A DNA stretch of 32,418 nucleotides from Sphaerosporella brunnea (Eukaryota; Ascomycota; Pezizomycetes; Pezizales; Pyronemataceae). The translations under genes and the position numbers were made by a program. Shown here in pieces: positions 22,845 to 32,418 of the stretch (position 1 is the stretch's first letter; every line of letters begins with the position of its first letter). Location: positions 1 to 32,418 of the forward strand of contig VXIS01000435.1 of NCBI GenBank assembly GCA_008704415.1, in the 5' to 3' direction. Under the pieces are notes generated by a model. It was not told the DNA's origin and did not search any database. It saw only the letters and a program-made list of their open reading frames with translations.

Positions 22845-24552
22845 CTGGTCGAATGGTAACCAATTTGATATCACACTTGGGGCGCTTTTATGTGCATTTC
22901 GACAGCGCACACTCGCAGCGATCGAGTGAAACGCAATCTATTGTCCACAACCGACGCCGATCAATCCGTCCGGTCTCCGGCCCACTGGAATTGCTGTGCC
23001 CAACACACAAGGAGTGCATGCCAGATGTCAGTTTCCGACGCGAAACTGGCCTTGAATGATATGCCGACTCAGCGAAAGAGCTCTCGACTGTGGGCATATA
23101 ATCATGCAGTTATAAACTGGGCTGGCGACAACAGAGATGGCGAGAGCCGGGCTTCCGAGAAAAGAGTTCCCGGTATGTATGTATGTATGCATGTCTGTAT
23201 GTATGCCGACCGTGTTGTCTATCCGTGTTGAGCGTGGTTGTTTTGACTCACTGCCTTGTGCTATAAATTCCCACTCGGAGAGTTGTCGGGCCTAGTGTAG
23301 CCGGATCGAAGATCGAGTCGCAGTCTCTATCAAGACGCGCAATCTGAAATTGAAGCTGTGCACATATTTGGAGCTTTCGAGGAATGTTTAACCGTATCGC
23401 TGAAGTCAGATAAGTGTCTCTGTCATCAGGTGGGTGTCCGTTCGAAACCTCCTGCGTCTTTGACTTTTGTCGTTGCGTGGCCTGTCAGAAACGCTTGGCG
23501 TGCCGTCGTCGTGACCGTGATAGTCTTCACGATACACAAGCTTCTTCGCGTATCTGGTGGTTGGGCCGCTAACCAGTCAGCCGACCAATTTTGAATCTTT
23601 TGAGCGTGAGCTTGAGAGAAGCTTATCGTGAGTTTTGGTCGGCGGAGGTTAGTTGTTGTAGGGCTGAATCGCTTTCTCGGATCGTTCCGAGAGGCGAGCA
23701 CAAGCAACCAAGACATGCTGGGCAGAGCCGATCCGTCGGGACCCTATCGATAAGCTTAATTATGAGCCTCCCCCCCCCGCCCCACCACCGAGCGCCACCG
23801 TGACAAGACCAAGGGAAACACGGAGTCGATTTCCGAGTGAGTCCGTGGAAACGGTATGTTCCATCTCGGCGACGGTACAAACAATGGATTTATGAGGAGT
23901 CCGTGCACGCTATCGGCCAGACCTGCGTAGCCTCAGCCAGCAGCACGAAAGACATCTAGACATCCGCCCGGCCAGTGGATCCGTTAGATTCTGCCTGAGG
24001 GTTAGCGTGCCGCATGCAGAATCAGCCTCCCATGAGGACCTGTGTGGCTGGGCACGTTTCAAATCGATCCGCCCGGCATCTGATACCCTAGACGCATATC
24101 CTGCATCGCGCTCACTGCAGTGGTGCGTCGGTATATTTGTCGGTATAGGCAGGTGGCAAAGGAACCGCGGAATCAGCCAGTGCGGCCTGCCGTAGCCGAT
24201 AGTTCCGCTCCATGCCAGCCTCTCCGCTGCGTGGCTTGGTTCCGCTAACCCGGTTTGACGGTTACTATCTTGGAGGGCGCGGAAGCGGTGCTACCGTGCG
24301 TGCCACTGGCTGCCGCGGCGGTGGGTAGCTACAGGCGGGTTCACCTCCGTGTGTTTGCCCATCTCGGTGATACACAGCTGAGACACTGAAACTGCAACGA
24401 TGGCAAGGCCGCGTGTTGAAAAGTGATGTGTCCAGCATTTCTTCGCATGTGCATCTGCTGTGATACAGCATCTTTGCTTTGCTGCGAAAAATTGTCGATA
24501 TCTGTAAACGTGCGTTCGTTTTCTAGGCACGGCGGCCAAAGCGGCTACAACC

Positions 24553-24577
24553 TCGTTGTCGATCACCTCGACAACGA
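24553..24577. repeat. Perfect 10 bp inverted repeat
   Basis: TCGTTGTCGA, five bases TCACC, then TCGACAACGA. It would form a clean hairpin in DNA or RNA. No T run follows, and no gene end is recognised nearby. Confidence 0.7.
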
Positions 24578-25907
24578 CGGCCACACATGCCTGTACATCT
24601 CATAAGCGACTCTTGACCACTTCCCAAATTCGATGTGAGGGAGACAGCAGAAGACAAACCCCCAGCGCTCAGCATTTGGTGGCCAGGGGAGCAAGGACGG
24701 CAGGCCGATCTAGGGTTAGGGCGAAATGCACTTTTTCGGAGGCAAACGGACTGCATGCCAGTGCTCATGTTGTTCTGGATAAATAACGGACTGGTCGATC
24801 CCAGAGCTCGATCAAGGCACGGCCCGCTTTATTGGTATGATAAAATTATATTATCGATATGTTAAAAATGTGTGTTGTATGAAATTGTATCGGTCGGGAT
24901 AATGTTGAATGGAAGTGCCGAAATCTAGCATCATGGCTATGTAGGGTCTAACCCAGAATGGCAGGATGAGACTGCGGCAGGGCAGTAAAAGGCCTTCGAG
25001 GTGAGGTTCTTGGAAAGTTGGATAACAAGAGTGAAATTGTGTATATTCGTTGGGGGGGTAAAGCGGCAAAATTTCGAAATTGGGTGCTAGGGTGGGACAT
25101 CAGCTCTTTATACGCAACTACCAGTGCTTCGCACGTGTCGCTCAGACCAGAGTTTGGACAGTCCCCATATACTTGTTGGACGTGGTAATTTAGAAGGAGA
25201 GAAGTACGAAGCGAAATCTTCGCTATATTCGGATCATGAAACGTCCGGCGTAAAGGGTTGGTGCCGACTGCCGTCAGTCCAGCCAGAGAGCTCAAGCGAT
25301 ATCGACTGTTATCAGCTAGAATCCCCCACGAAGACGACCTGACGAGGTGCAAACAGTTTTCGGGGTTCTGGCTTCGACACAGCTGTCCTGTCGATCACAA
25401 GCCCTAGTTCAACCTCCTCAGCCCTCGAAATGATAGGATAGGCAGCGAGTAATGATGAAGAATCGTGGCATAAAGATCGGGCAGTCCGGTTGGGTATCCA
25501 TAACAGTGTGAACGCTGTCTGAAGTCATTGTGCTCGACGGTCCAAATCTCAATTGTCCAAAGCATGACTGGAAGCCACCTCCAGTCATGACAAACAAAAG
25601 AGAGCTGGCTGAGCCCTCCCAGACCCCACAGCCCCACGCTGGTCTCCGACAGCAGGTAATCATCGCATCTCTGAGAGATGCACGGCGCAACTCAAGCTTC
25701 CGGCGACCTCTCCATCGCGTTGAGCGCTTATGGTTTCCTTCGTACGTGGACAGAATGCGCGAGATCGGGAGTCATGCGTGTCTGTAATAGATCCACCGCA
25801 ACAAGTCTTGAGCTGCCAGCCGGGAATGGAACAGAAGGCGAATATGTGGATGCCAATTGCGCCGCGATCTTTTTTGAGGGGTGACAAGATTAATCATTTT
25901 CACTTCT

Positions 25908-26333
25908 TCATTCGGCATATGCACCAGAGCGCTGACGTAAAGCACTCATCTGTCCAAGGGTGACCAGATGTTTCTTGTATTGAAGGTCGTCCATCCAGTG
26001 AATGTAAATGTTTCCCCGGGAATCCTGCTCACGGAACCATCTCCATGTCCGATATCTAGAGGCCAAGAAGGACTGCCTCAAAGCCAAGTCTACAGAGAGG
26101 CTCATATCAGGATCTCCATTCTGAATTACTGACATATAAGTAATGAAAGATTTTGGGTCGACCGGCAGATTCGATCCCATGACGAATCCGGTACCGAAAT
26201 CCAACCATTGGCCTTTTATACTGAGCATGGAGCGTGCATAGACACTATGCAGTCCAACGCAGTAGGGTTCTGAGACATAGTAAGGCTCCAGATATGTCCG
26301 CAGTAGGAATTCCGTCAATCGCCGCGCGGTCAC
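25908..26333 (-). CDS. Unrecognised ORF, possibly an exon or gene remnant
   Basis: An open reading frame of about 141 residues with protein-like composition (mixed aromatic, charged and hydrophobic residues such as LEPYYVSEPYCVGLHS and RTWRWFREQDSRGNIYIHW), unlike the low-complexity ORFs around it. It opens at a GTG just after an in-frame TGA and lacks an ATG near its start, so it would need an upstream exon or be a broken gene. I recognise no domain. The neighbouring minus-strand ORFs downstream (25404-25690 and 24948-25352) could belong to the same decayed locus. No function is proposed. Confidence 0.35.
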   Translation of the reverse strand: MTARRLTEFLLRTYLEPYYVSEPYCVGLHSVYARSMLSIKGQWLDFGTGFVMGSNLPVDPKSFITYMSVIQNGDPDMSLSVDLALRQSFLASRYRTWRWFREQDSRGNIYIHWMDDLQYKKHLVTLGQMSALRQRSGAYAE

Positions 26334-26835
26334 CAGGTTTCAGTGGTGATACTCAAAAGGGTAATGATCGTGATCTCCGAAGTTGTGGGAGACAGTACTA
26401 GTTACACATGTATAAATTTCATTATTGGATGTCCTCCACTGTTGTTGCACAGTGCTGACGATGTGCACAAAGTGCCGAGATTGGCCTGGAAGCCAGGTAT
26501 GGTCCCCTCTAGCAGCTCGTGGCGTGGCCGTTGGATTGGGTCTCTTGAACCAGGTTCACGCTGCATAGAGTGTACTTCATCGATCCCTTCGCCGAAGTCA
26601 GCCTAGAAAAGCATCAGAGCATGGATGAACACTCATACGTGGGTACGCGTATTGCGTCACTAGGATTGACTCGGACCGTAGCACCTAGGCAGTTGTAAGC
26701 AACAAAGGCTTTCCGTCGAGCTGTGGTCAATGCGACGTCGTAAGGAAAGCGAAGTCGCGTTTTTCGAATACATAACGGCGATGATCTTAATAGGTGGCAC
26801 GTGGAAGATTAACAGCGGGGTAAATCTACGCTCAC

Positions 26836-27183
26836 ATGCTCAACGCGGCTCTGCGGGCCCGCCCTACGAGTCCGCCCCATGCCCCAAGCCCTAACATCGC
26901 CAAGGACCGACTCAATTTTTTTCGCCGACAAGCCTTAAAAGCCGCCTTACCGTCGGCCAACGTTTCGTCTTCAATCTTGACACCAACCAACAACTACGCC
27001 CCACCACCACTACCATCATCAGGTATGCTTCACATCCCCTGTTTATCCCTCTGCAGCGCACACGGCGGCGACATCTCGATGATGATTCGCAGGCATTTGG
27101 CTTTAGTCGACCCCTTGCGATTTGTGAGGGGCTCGACGGTGATGAAAAACCACCGCTACCTTATAAACACCTCTGACATTTGA
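26836..27183 (+). CDS. Unrecognised ORF with a possible donor site
   Basis: An ORF of up to 115 codons from an ATG at 26836. The first 60 codons (MLNAALRARPTSPPHAP..., then RLNFFRRQALKAALPS) look coding and end at a textbook CAG|GTATGC donor at 27022. No acceptor gives a clearly better continuation. Skipping to CTTTAG at about 27104 simply rejoins the same frame and ends at TGA 27181-27183. A second ORF follows at 27180-27455. I recognise neither, and this may be the 5' part of a decayed gene. Confidence 0.3.
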   Translation: MLNAALRARPTSPPHAPSPNIAKDRLNFFRRQALKAALPSANVSSSILTPTNNYAPPPLPSSGMLHIPCLSLCSAHGGDISMMIRRHLALVDPLRFVRGSTVMKNHRYLINTSDI

Positions 27184-27935
27184 TGTTTTTTGTCACTTTA
27201 TTATACACTGCGACCCTGGCAAGACTTGAGGCTAATTGTGAGCAGTTGTTTGCAGACAATGCAATGCTGGTGGGGGAGGAATGTGGGGGTCAGTCTACAT
27301 ACATAGCGAATAGAGTCGATTATCAGAAACTTCTACACATTCATAAACATGTGATGCAGCCGCTGGGATCGTCAAATGAATTCCTGCCGGCACCACCCGA
27401 TTGCTACACGTTTTTCCGTCGGCTGTTGGGTGTGCTGCAAGTTGATCTTACCTGATGCTATCTGTTATCCATGCTGAATCCCGCGCAAACGCCGTCCCAG
27501 GCCCCCACGCACCTTAAAGAACGTGTTAAAGAAGTATATCATATCTAGCACGAGAAATTCTCCGGGCCACGAAGCGAGCCACTTGCCAGCGATATGCCGT
27601 GGCATGCTCTGGCATCCCTGGACCCTGAATGTCCATACCACCGTATTTACATATAGATGTACTAGTCAACAGCAAAAATATTCGGTCGCTTCCCCCAAGT
27701 GCATGCGACTATGCCATTGCCTTGGGTTGACAAACATCGGTGTGGCCATCTATCTTCGGCTGATCCTATTCGTCCAGCCCATCCGAGTAGGAGACGCCTC
27801 AACGTCCCTGGATCCCAAGTCGCAGCCTTACAAACTACATTAGTGTCCAGCCATACAGTTCACCTCACGATGCTCATCCTACAACAGAAGCTCGTCCTTC
27901 GGTCTCCCCATGCCTTCCTGCTCCCAATCGCGGAA
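27184..27935. other. Unassigned DNA before the HAD pseudogene
   Basis: It holds an ORF at about 27180-27455 of protein-like composition (LEANCEQLFADNAMLVGEEC, then HIHKHVMQPLG) and another at 27523-27843, neither recognised. No repeat or RNA gene is seen. The segment just before 27936 should contain the old promoter of the HAD gene. Confidence 0.4.
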
Positions 27936-28995
27936 ATGGCCATCACTGAGTCTAGGACCATCACCCGTCCCTTCACCACACCCATGGACATCAAAATGAT
28001 CGTCAAGGACGTCGACGGTGCCGTTCCCTCCCGCCAACGGCAGGAATAGAAGTGCTGACTGGTGATAGGAACCCTTCTCTGAGCTTCCCACCAGCTCTCC
28101 CACCTGCAGGATCCTCCATCACCTCCGACAAGAGCGTCCCACACTGCCCATCATCATCACCAGCACAGGAAAGCAACGGCGCTCCACGGCCGAGCTGCGC
28201 GAGGCTCTGGACCTGCACCCATGCCCATGCTGCCGCCTCAACGGGAACGTAATCTACTCTCCCTCCGAGTCGGGTCTCGAAATCCCGTGGTCCTAGAAAC
28301 ACTGCAGCGGATGCAGCAGCAGGGCGCCAGCTCGTTCGGGTATGACTGCGCCACATGTACCAGCTGTACAAGGCGCCAGAAGACGACGTCAAGTGGGCAG
28401 CGACGCTTCTTCGATTGCCGGTTTGCATCTCCCTCGATCCCCTGGCTGAGGTAGGCTGATGTCTATAGTCCTGAAAGCGCACTCGCGAGACTCCTTCCCC
28501 GCCATAGCGTTCGCGCTCCCGAACTGCGTCGAGCTCGTTCCGGCCACGCATAGCAAGGGAACCGCATCGTTGGCGTTGGTAAAACACATCGACTCCCTTG
28601 AAGGCGGAGAGAAAGTAAGCCTGGAAACTGTGATCGCGTTTGGAGATGGAGAAAATGATGCCAGCATGTTGGCCGGACAAGCCACGAGAATGATCGTGAA
28701 CTTATGTCTTTCCCTTTTGTGTTATCTTACCAGTTACGAATTTCCTTGGTGCGCCGCTTAGATCACGCCCGTCTGTGGACACTTGAGGTCCAAGGGTAGA
28801 TCTGTGTATGTAGCCCTTATGTCATGGCCGCAAGCGGCCGAATACAGGATGATTAAAACAAACAAATCGCCGTGGCGGGGATGAAGCGTGGCGAAGGGGA
28901 ACGCCATGGGTAGTGCGAGGGAGCAGGCCACATGGACTACCGATAGCAGTGATTTGGGCGGTGTCCGCACGTTTTTGGAAAAGGTTTTTTTTGGC
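27936..28995 (+). pseudogene. Broken Cof-type HAD-superfamily hydrolase
   Basis: Remnant of a cytosolic-type haloacid dehalogenase phosphatase. Recognisable pieces lie in changing frames: 27936-28049 (MAITESRT...DIKMIVKDVDGA, stop soon after), 28144-28296 (LPIIITSTGKQRRST...NGNVIYSPSESG), about 28287-28351 (LETLQRMQQQGASSFGYDC), about 28352-28450 (HMYQLYKAPEDDVKW), 28459-28673 (MSIVLKAHS...CVELVPATHSKGTA...VIAFGDGENDASMLA) and 28888-28995 (VAKGNAMGSAREQ...TFLEKVFFG). Motif I reads DVDGA where the family has DxDGT, while the late GDGEND metal-binding motif is intact. A LINE 3' end (about 28674-28866) separates the last two pieces. Several frameshifts cannot be explained by introns with good splice sites, so I call it a pseudogene. 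Confidence 0.85.
28674..28866 (+). mobile_element. 5'-truncated LINE 3' end inside the HAD gene
   Basis: About 193 bp matching the reverse complement of the LINE fragment at 10389-10660. Shared blocks are GAATGAT near its start, CCTTGGTGCGC, ACGCCCGTCTGTGGACAC with AGGTCCAAGGGTAGA, and CATGGCCGCAAGCGGCCGAATACA (24 bases shared, hairpin 28826-28839), then GATGATTAAAACAAACAAA as tail. It is oriented plus, with the A-rich tail at the higher coordinate. HAD coding sequence ends at ...ASMLA just before it and resumes just after (VAKGNAMG), so it interrupts the gene. No convincing target-site duplication is visible, and the 5' junction is placed within a few bases because of GTTGGC microhomology. 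Confidence 0.82.
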
Positions 28996-29509
28996 CGTCG
29001 GAGAATCAGTGCTGGCGTGAGTCATAGTGAATCACTCTGCACAATAATCATTGTTTCTTTGACCAACAAAAGCAGCCGAGTAGCTATCCACAGTCAAAGC
29101 TTTGCAGAGGCTTATAGCCAGGGCCGCAGGCGTTGACTGCCTCAACGCAGGATGTAAATCCGTGTACTAGTACGTAGAAACAGCTCTAAAAAATATTCAA
29201 CGGCCCCCCATTGGGCACGCATGGATGATATTTGGCGAAGGGCTACCTCGCTAATGGCGGACTTGGTTTGCCTGGATATCTGGATACGTTGACCGCGAAT
29301 ACGCTAATGTTGAATCCCTCTCGTGGGGATGCGAGGGAAGTCGATATGCCCATCATGCGGGGTTACACCGACAATCACTCGGCCAAAAAGCCGGCTGGCT
29401 ACTGACAAGGCGCCTTCAGCGGTGCTTTGCTTCTCGATCTTTCCCTGTTGTGTTGTTGTGCCCTGGGAGAAGTATAGCTACATACTAGAAGAGAATGTAC
29501 TAGTACATC
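28996..29509. other. Unassigned DNA between the HAD remnant and the A-rich tract
   Basis: No gene is recognised. The palindrome GTACTAGTAC occurs twice, at 29163-29172 and 29495-29504, the second just before the base composition changes abruptly. Confidence 0.45.
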
Positions 29510-32418
29510 GGAAACTCACTCGATTCGAAAGGAAAACAAAACTCTACGAAGTCGAGATCGACCAAAAAAGGAAAAAAGAAGAAAAAGAATAAAACTCGAT
29601 CGGAAAAAACGAACAAAACGAGAAAAAAACCGGTAAAAAGACGCTCGGAGAAGAAAAAAAATGGAAAAACAAAAACACTCGAAAAGAAAGGAAAGAAGAA
29701 AAAGAAAGGAAAAAAAAAACTAAAGAAAAAATAAAAAAAAAGAACTCGAATCGAGCGAACACTCGGAAAAAAAAAAAAAAAAGGAAAAGAAAAACAACGC
29801 GAAAAAAGAGAAAACAAAAGACTCGAAAAGCGTAATACGAAAAAAAAAAGGAACGGAAGAAAGAATAGACGAACAGGACGTCGAGAAAATACAAGAAATA
29901 AAACACTCGAAAAAAAAAACGAAAGAAAAAAAGAGAGGAAGAGACTCGAAGAAAAAAGCGGAAAACATCGATTAAAGAAACACACTCGAGAGAAAGCAAG
30001 GCGAAAGGAAAAAAGAAAGGAAAAAAAAAAAATCCATTCGACGACGAAAAGCTCGAAAATGAAAAAGAACGAAAAGAAACGAAAAAAAAAGGAAAAAAAG
30101 CGTGGAAGAGAAAAAATACCTCGAAAGAGCTGTCGAGGGGGGGGGGGGAGGGGAAGGCTGGGAAAAAAAAGCACGGGGCGTGCGAAAAAGAAGAAGAAAA
30201 ACAAGAAAAAAGAAAACAAGAATCGAGAAAAAGAAAAAAAGGAAAAAAAAAAAAATGACGAAGCAAAAGCCAAAACTCGAAAGAAAAAAATAGAAGAACA
30301 CTCGATTTCGACGAAAAAAAAAAAAGAAAAAACTCGACAAGAGTCGCAAAAAAGAAAAAAACAGAAGGAAAAGAGAAAAAGAAAAAACGAAAAGAAAACG
30401 CGCGAAAACCTCGAAAATATACAGATAAAACTGAAAAGAAGACGTTCGCAAAAAGGAAAAAAAAAGACAAAATAGATAAAAAACGAAAAAATAAAAACTC
30501 GGGAAGAGGAAAAAAAAATCACTCGATAAAAATGAGAGGAAACGAAAAGAAGGAGAACAAAAAAATCGCGAAAAAAAGAAACGAACGAAAAAAAAAAAAA
30601 AAAAAATAAAAAAAAAAAAAAGAAAGAAAAAAAAAGAAAAAAAAAAAATAAAAATAAAAAAAAAAAAAAAATAAAAAAAAAAAAAAAAAAAAAAAAAATA
30701 AAAAAAAAAGAAAAAAATATAAATAATAATAAAAAAAAAATAAAAAAACCGCGGAAAAATAGAAAAAAGAACTCGAGCGAAAAAGAATGCGAGAAAAAGG
30801 AAGCAAGCGAAAAGTGAAAAAACACGAGAAAGAAGCCGCGAAAAAAAACGAAAAAAAGAAAAAAAAAGAAAAAAGAAAAAAAGAAAAAAAAAAAAAAAAA
30901 AAAAGAAAAAGAAAAAAAGAAAAAAAAAAAAAATAAGAGAGAGAAAGGAAAAAAAGAGAAATGAAGAAAGAAAAAGAAAAGAAAGAAAAAAAGAAAAGAA
31001 AAAAAAAAAAAAAAAAAAAACGAAGAAGAAAATAGTAAAACTCGCGGGAGCCAAAAAGATCGATAGAGTGAGAGACGAAAAATTAAAACAATTCTTTAAA
31101 AACAACGAAAAGGAAGAAAAAATACTTTTAAAAGAATAAATAAACAAAGTAAATAAAAAAAAAAAAAGAAGAACAAAACTTCTAAAAAAAAAAGAAAGAA
31201 CTCGAAAACCTCGAAATCTATAGAAAGTAAATGAAAACCGAAATAAGGTAGACAACTAAACAGACTAAAAAAAAAAAATTAATCAAAACGTCGTAAATAA
31301 AGAAAAAAAACTGAAAAAACAAAGAAGGAACGAACGATGCGTGAAATAAAACGATATGATTAAATAAAAACAAGCGCACCTACGGTGCGAGATTAGAGTA
31401 ACAACAAAAACAAAGCCTTCTGAAAATTAAAAAAAAAACTATATAAAATAAGAAATAAATAAAAATCCACAAACAAAGTAGAAAAAAGAAACTGAAATAC
31501 TTCGAGTAAACGAAACAAGAACGAAAGATCTCTAAAAATATCACTCGATCGAACGAAAAGAAAGACTCGAAAAAGCGAACTGCGAAAATGAAATAGACAA
31601 AAAAAAAGAGAAATACAAAAAAAAGACAAAGAAACAGAAAAAGGAACAGACCACAAAAAAAAAAACGAACGACGACTCACTCGGTAAAAAACGAACGACG
31701 AAAAACGATAATAAAAAGCAGAGAAACGAAAAAAAAAAAGCACGACAAAAAAACGAAGAACGGGCGAAAAACACTATAGAGAAACGTAGAACAAGATGAC
31801 AAATCGAAAAAGTCGAGAAAAGAAAAAAAAAAAAACAAGAACGAAAATCAAAACAAAAAATGACCTAATAAAACAAAATCAAAGGAAGGATCCACTCGAA
31901 GAAAACATCTAATAATAAAAAAGGAAGAAAGTCGAGAAGTGAGAACGGACAAAAAGAAAAAAAAAACGAAAAAAGAAAAAATAAGAGAACGTGGCACGAT
32001 AGAAAAAGGCGAAAAGAAAAGAATAAACGCAAAACTCGTAAAACACTCAAAACCCTCGGAAAGAAATCTCGGAAAGAAAGGAAAACTAATAAAAAATAAT
32101 TACTATCGACATCTCTCACTCTAACTGACTAAAGAAAAATCATTAATGTAAAAAATCGAAATAAAAAATATATAAAAAACACAAAAAAAAAAAAATAAAA
32201 ACTAAAGAGAACGACAAAAAAAAATATGACGTCGAAGAACACATCGACTAAATCGAGAAAAAACGTAAAAAAAAAAAACGTATGAAAAAAATTCCTTTCA
32301 ATAACAGAACAATAATCTAACAAATAAAAATAAAAAAAATATAAACTAACGATAAGCCGCAATATATCTCACGTCGAAAGAAATAAGCCAAAAACGAAAA
32401 AAAAAATAAAGACGAAAC
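29510..32418. repeat. Extremely A-rich, T-poor tract with CTCGA islands
   Basis: From about 29510 to the window end the plus strand is overwhelmingly A with some G. C and T appear mainly in short CTCG(A) islands at irregular spacing in the first half, for example near 29680, 29760, 29820, 29900, 29980 and 30275. Past about 31050 T becomes somewhat commoner (ATAAAT-type). The core at 30590-30760 is nearly pure A. All long ORFs here are poly-Phe/Ser or poly-Lys translations of this composition and are not genes. It may be a real polypurine low-complexity region or a poorly resolved contig end. Confidence 0.8.

Larger units (their letters stand above)
20153..25907. other. 5.7 kb gene-poor stretch
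   Basis: No gene is supported with confidence. Simple repeats are common: TATG units near 20884-20904, a G-rich block at 20951-20990, GGC triplets near 21062-21090, GAGAGGGA units near 21850-21882, GAAC units near 22196-22220, an alternating GT/GC run at 22811-22844 and GTAT units near 23172-23190. A perfect 10 bp inverted repeat lies at 24553-24577. Between about 23.3 and 25.9 kb the DNA is less repetitive, and minus-strand ORFs at 24948-25352 and 25404-25690 are open, but neither shows a recognisable domain. They may be decayed coding DNA. Confidence 0.5.

Noticed and set aside
24711..24721. Telomere-like TAGGGTTAGGG
   Set aside because: Only about two units, lying in the middle of the window with no array. 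Similar short GGGTTAGGG matches occur near 4770 by chance.
26166..26186. tRNA-like B-box (GATTCGATCCC context)
   Set aside because: No acceptor stem, A box or anticodon arm can be folded around it, and it lies inside an open reading frame.
29500..31255. Very long minus-strand ORFs (over 400 codons) across the A-rich tract
   Set aside because: They translate to Phe/Ser/Leu/Arg runs produced purely by poly-T on the minus strand. Stops are rare because T is scarce on the plus strand, and there is no domain or start context.

Overview
This window reads as nuclear DNA of a filamentous ascomycete (Pezizomycotina). The genes carry short 51-121 bp GT-AG introns. The proteins match fungal families: an F-box/WD40 protein, Sae2/CtIP, a Nudix hydrolase with a fungal C-terminal extension, and an integrase-type zinc-binding protein with a polyglutamine tract. 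Degraded non-LTR retrotransposon tails are present. The species cannot be named from the sequence. Splice sites below were worked out by hand from reading frame and splice consensus.

Layout: 1-2609 holds no gene I can support. A compact block follows: the F-box/WD40 gene (minus, 2610-4566), a divergent 550 bp promoter region, the Sae2/CtIP gene (plus, 5117-7589), a Nudix hydrolase (plus, 8106-9414) and a small RING-like protein (plus, 10136-10381). From about 10.9 to 18.9 kb the DNA is gene-free and unusually dense in homopolymer runs and microsatellites. The H2C2 zinc-binding protein lies at 18878-20152 (minus). Another gene-poor stretch runs from 20.2 to 27.9 kb, with two weak unrecognised ORFs. 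A decayed Cof-type HAD hydrolase gene lies at 27936-28995. The last 2.9 kb is an extremely A-rich, T-poor tract studded with CTCGA islands, which may be a real polypurine region or a damaged contig end.

The most informative structure is a set of three short, 5'-truncated retro-insertions. One (10389-10871) carries the end of a LINE reverse-transcriptase ORF and is bounded by a perfect 15 bp target-site duplication that contains the stop codon of the RING-like gene. A second (about 28674-28866) is a shorter copy of the same 3' end lying inside the HAD gene. A third (7827-7982) has a different body but also has a perfect 15 bp duplication. All three end in a small GC hairpin followed by ATGATY(T)AAAACAAA-type tails, which suggests a common 3' recognition signal for one reverse transcriptase.

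The intact genes do not form a pathway or cluster. They are independent cellular genes: ubiquitin ligase adaptor, DNA-end resection, nucleotide hydrolysis and possible regulators.
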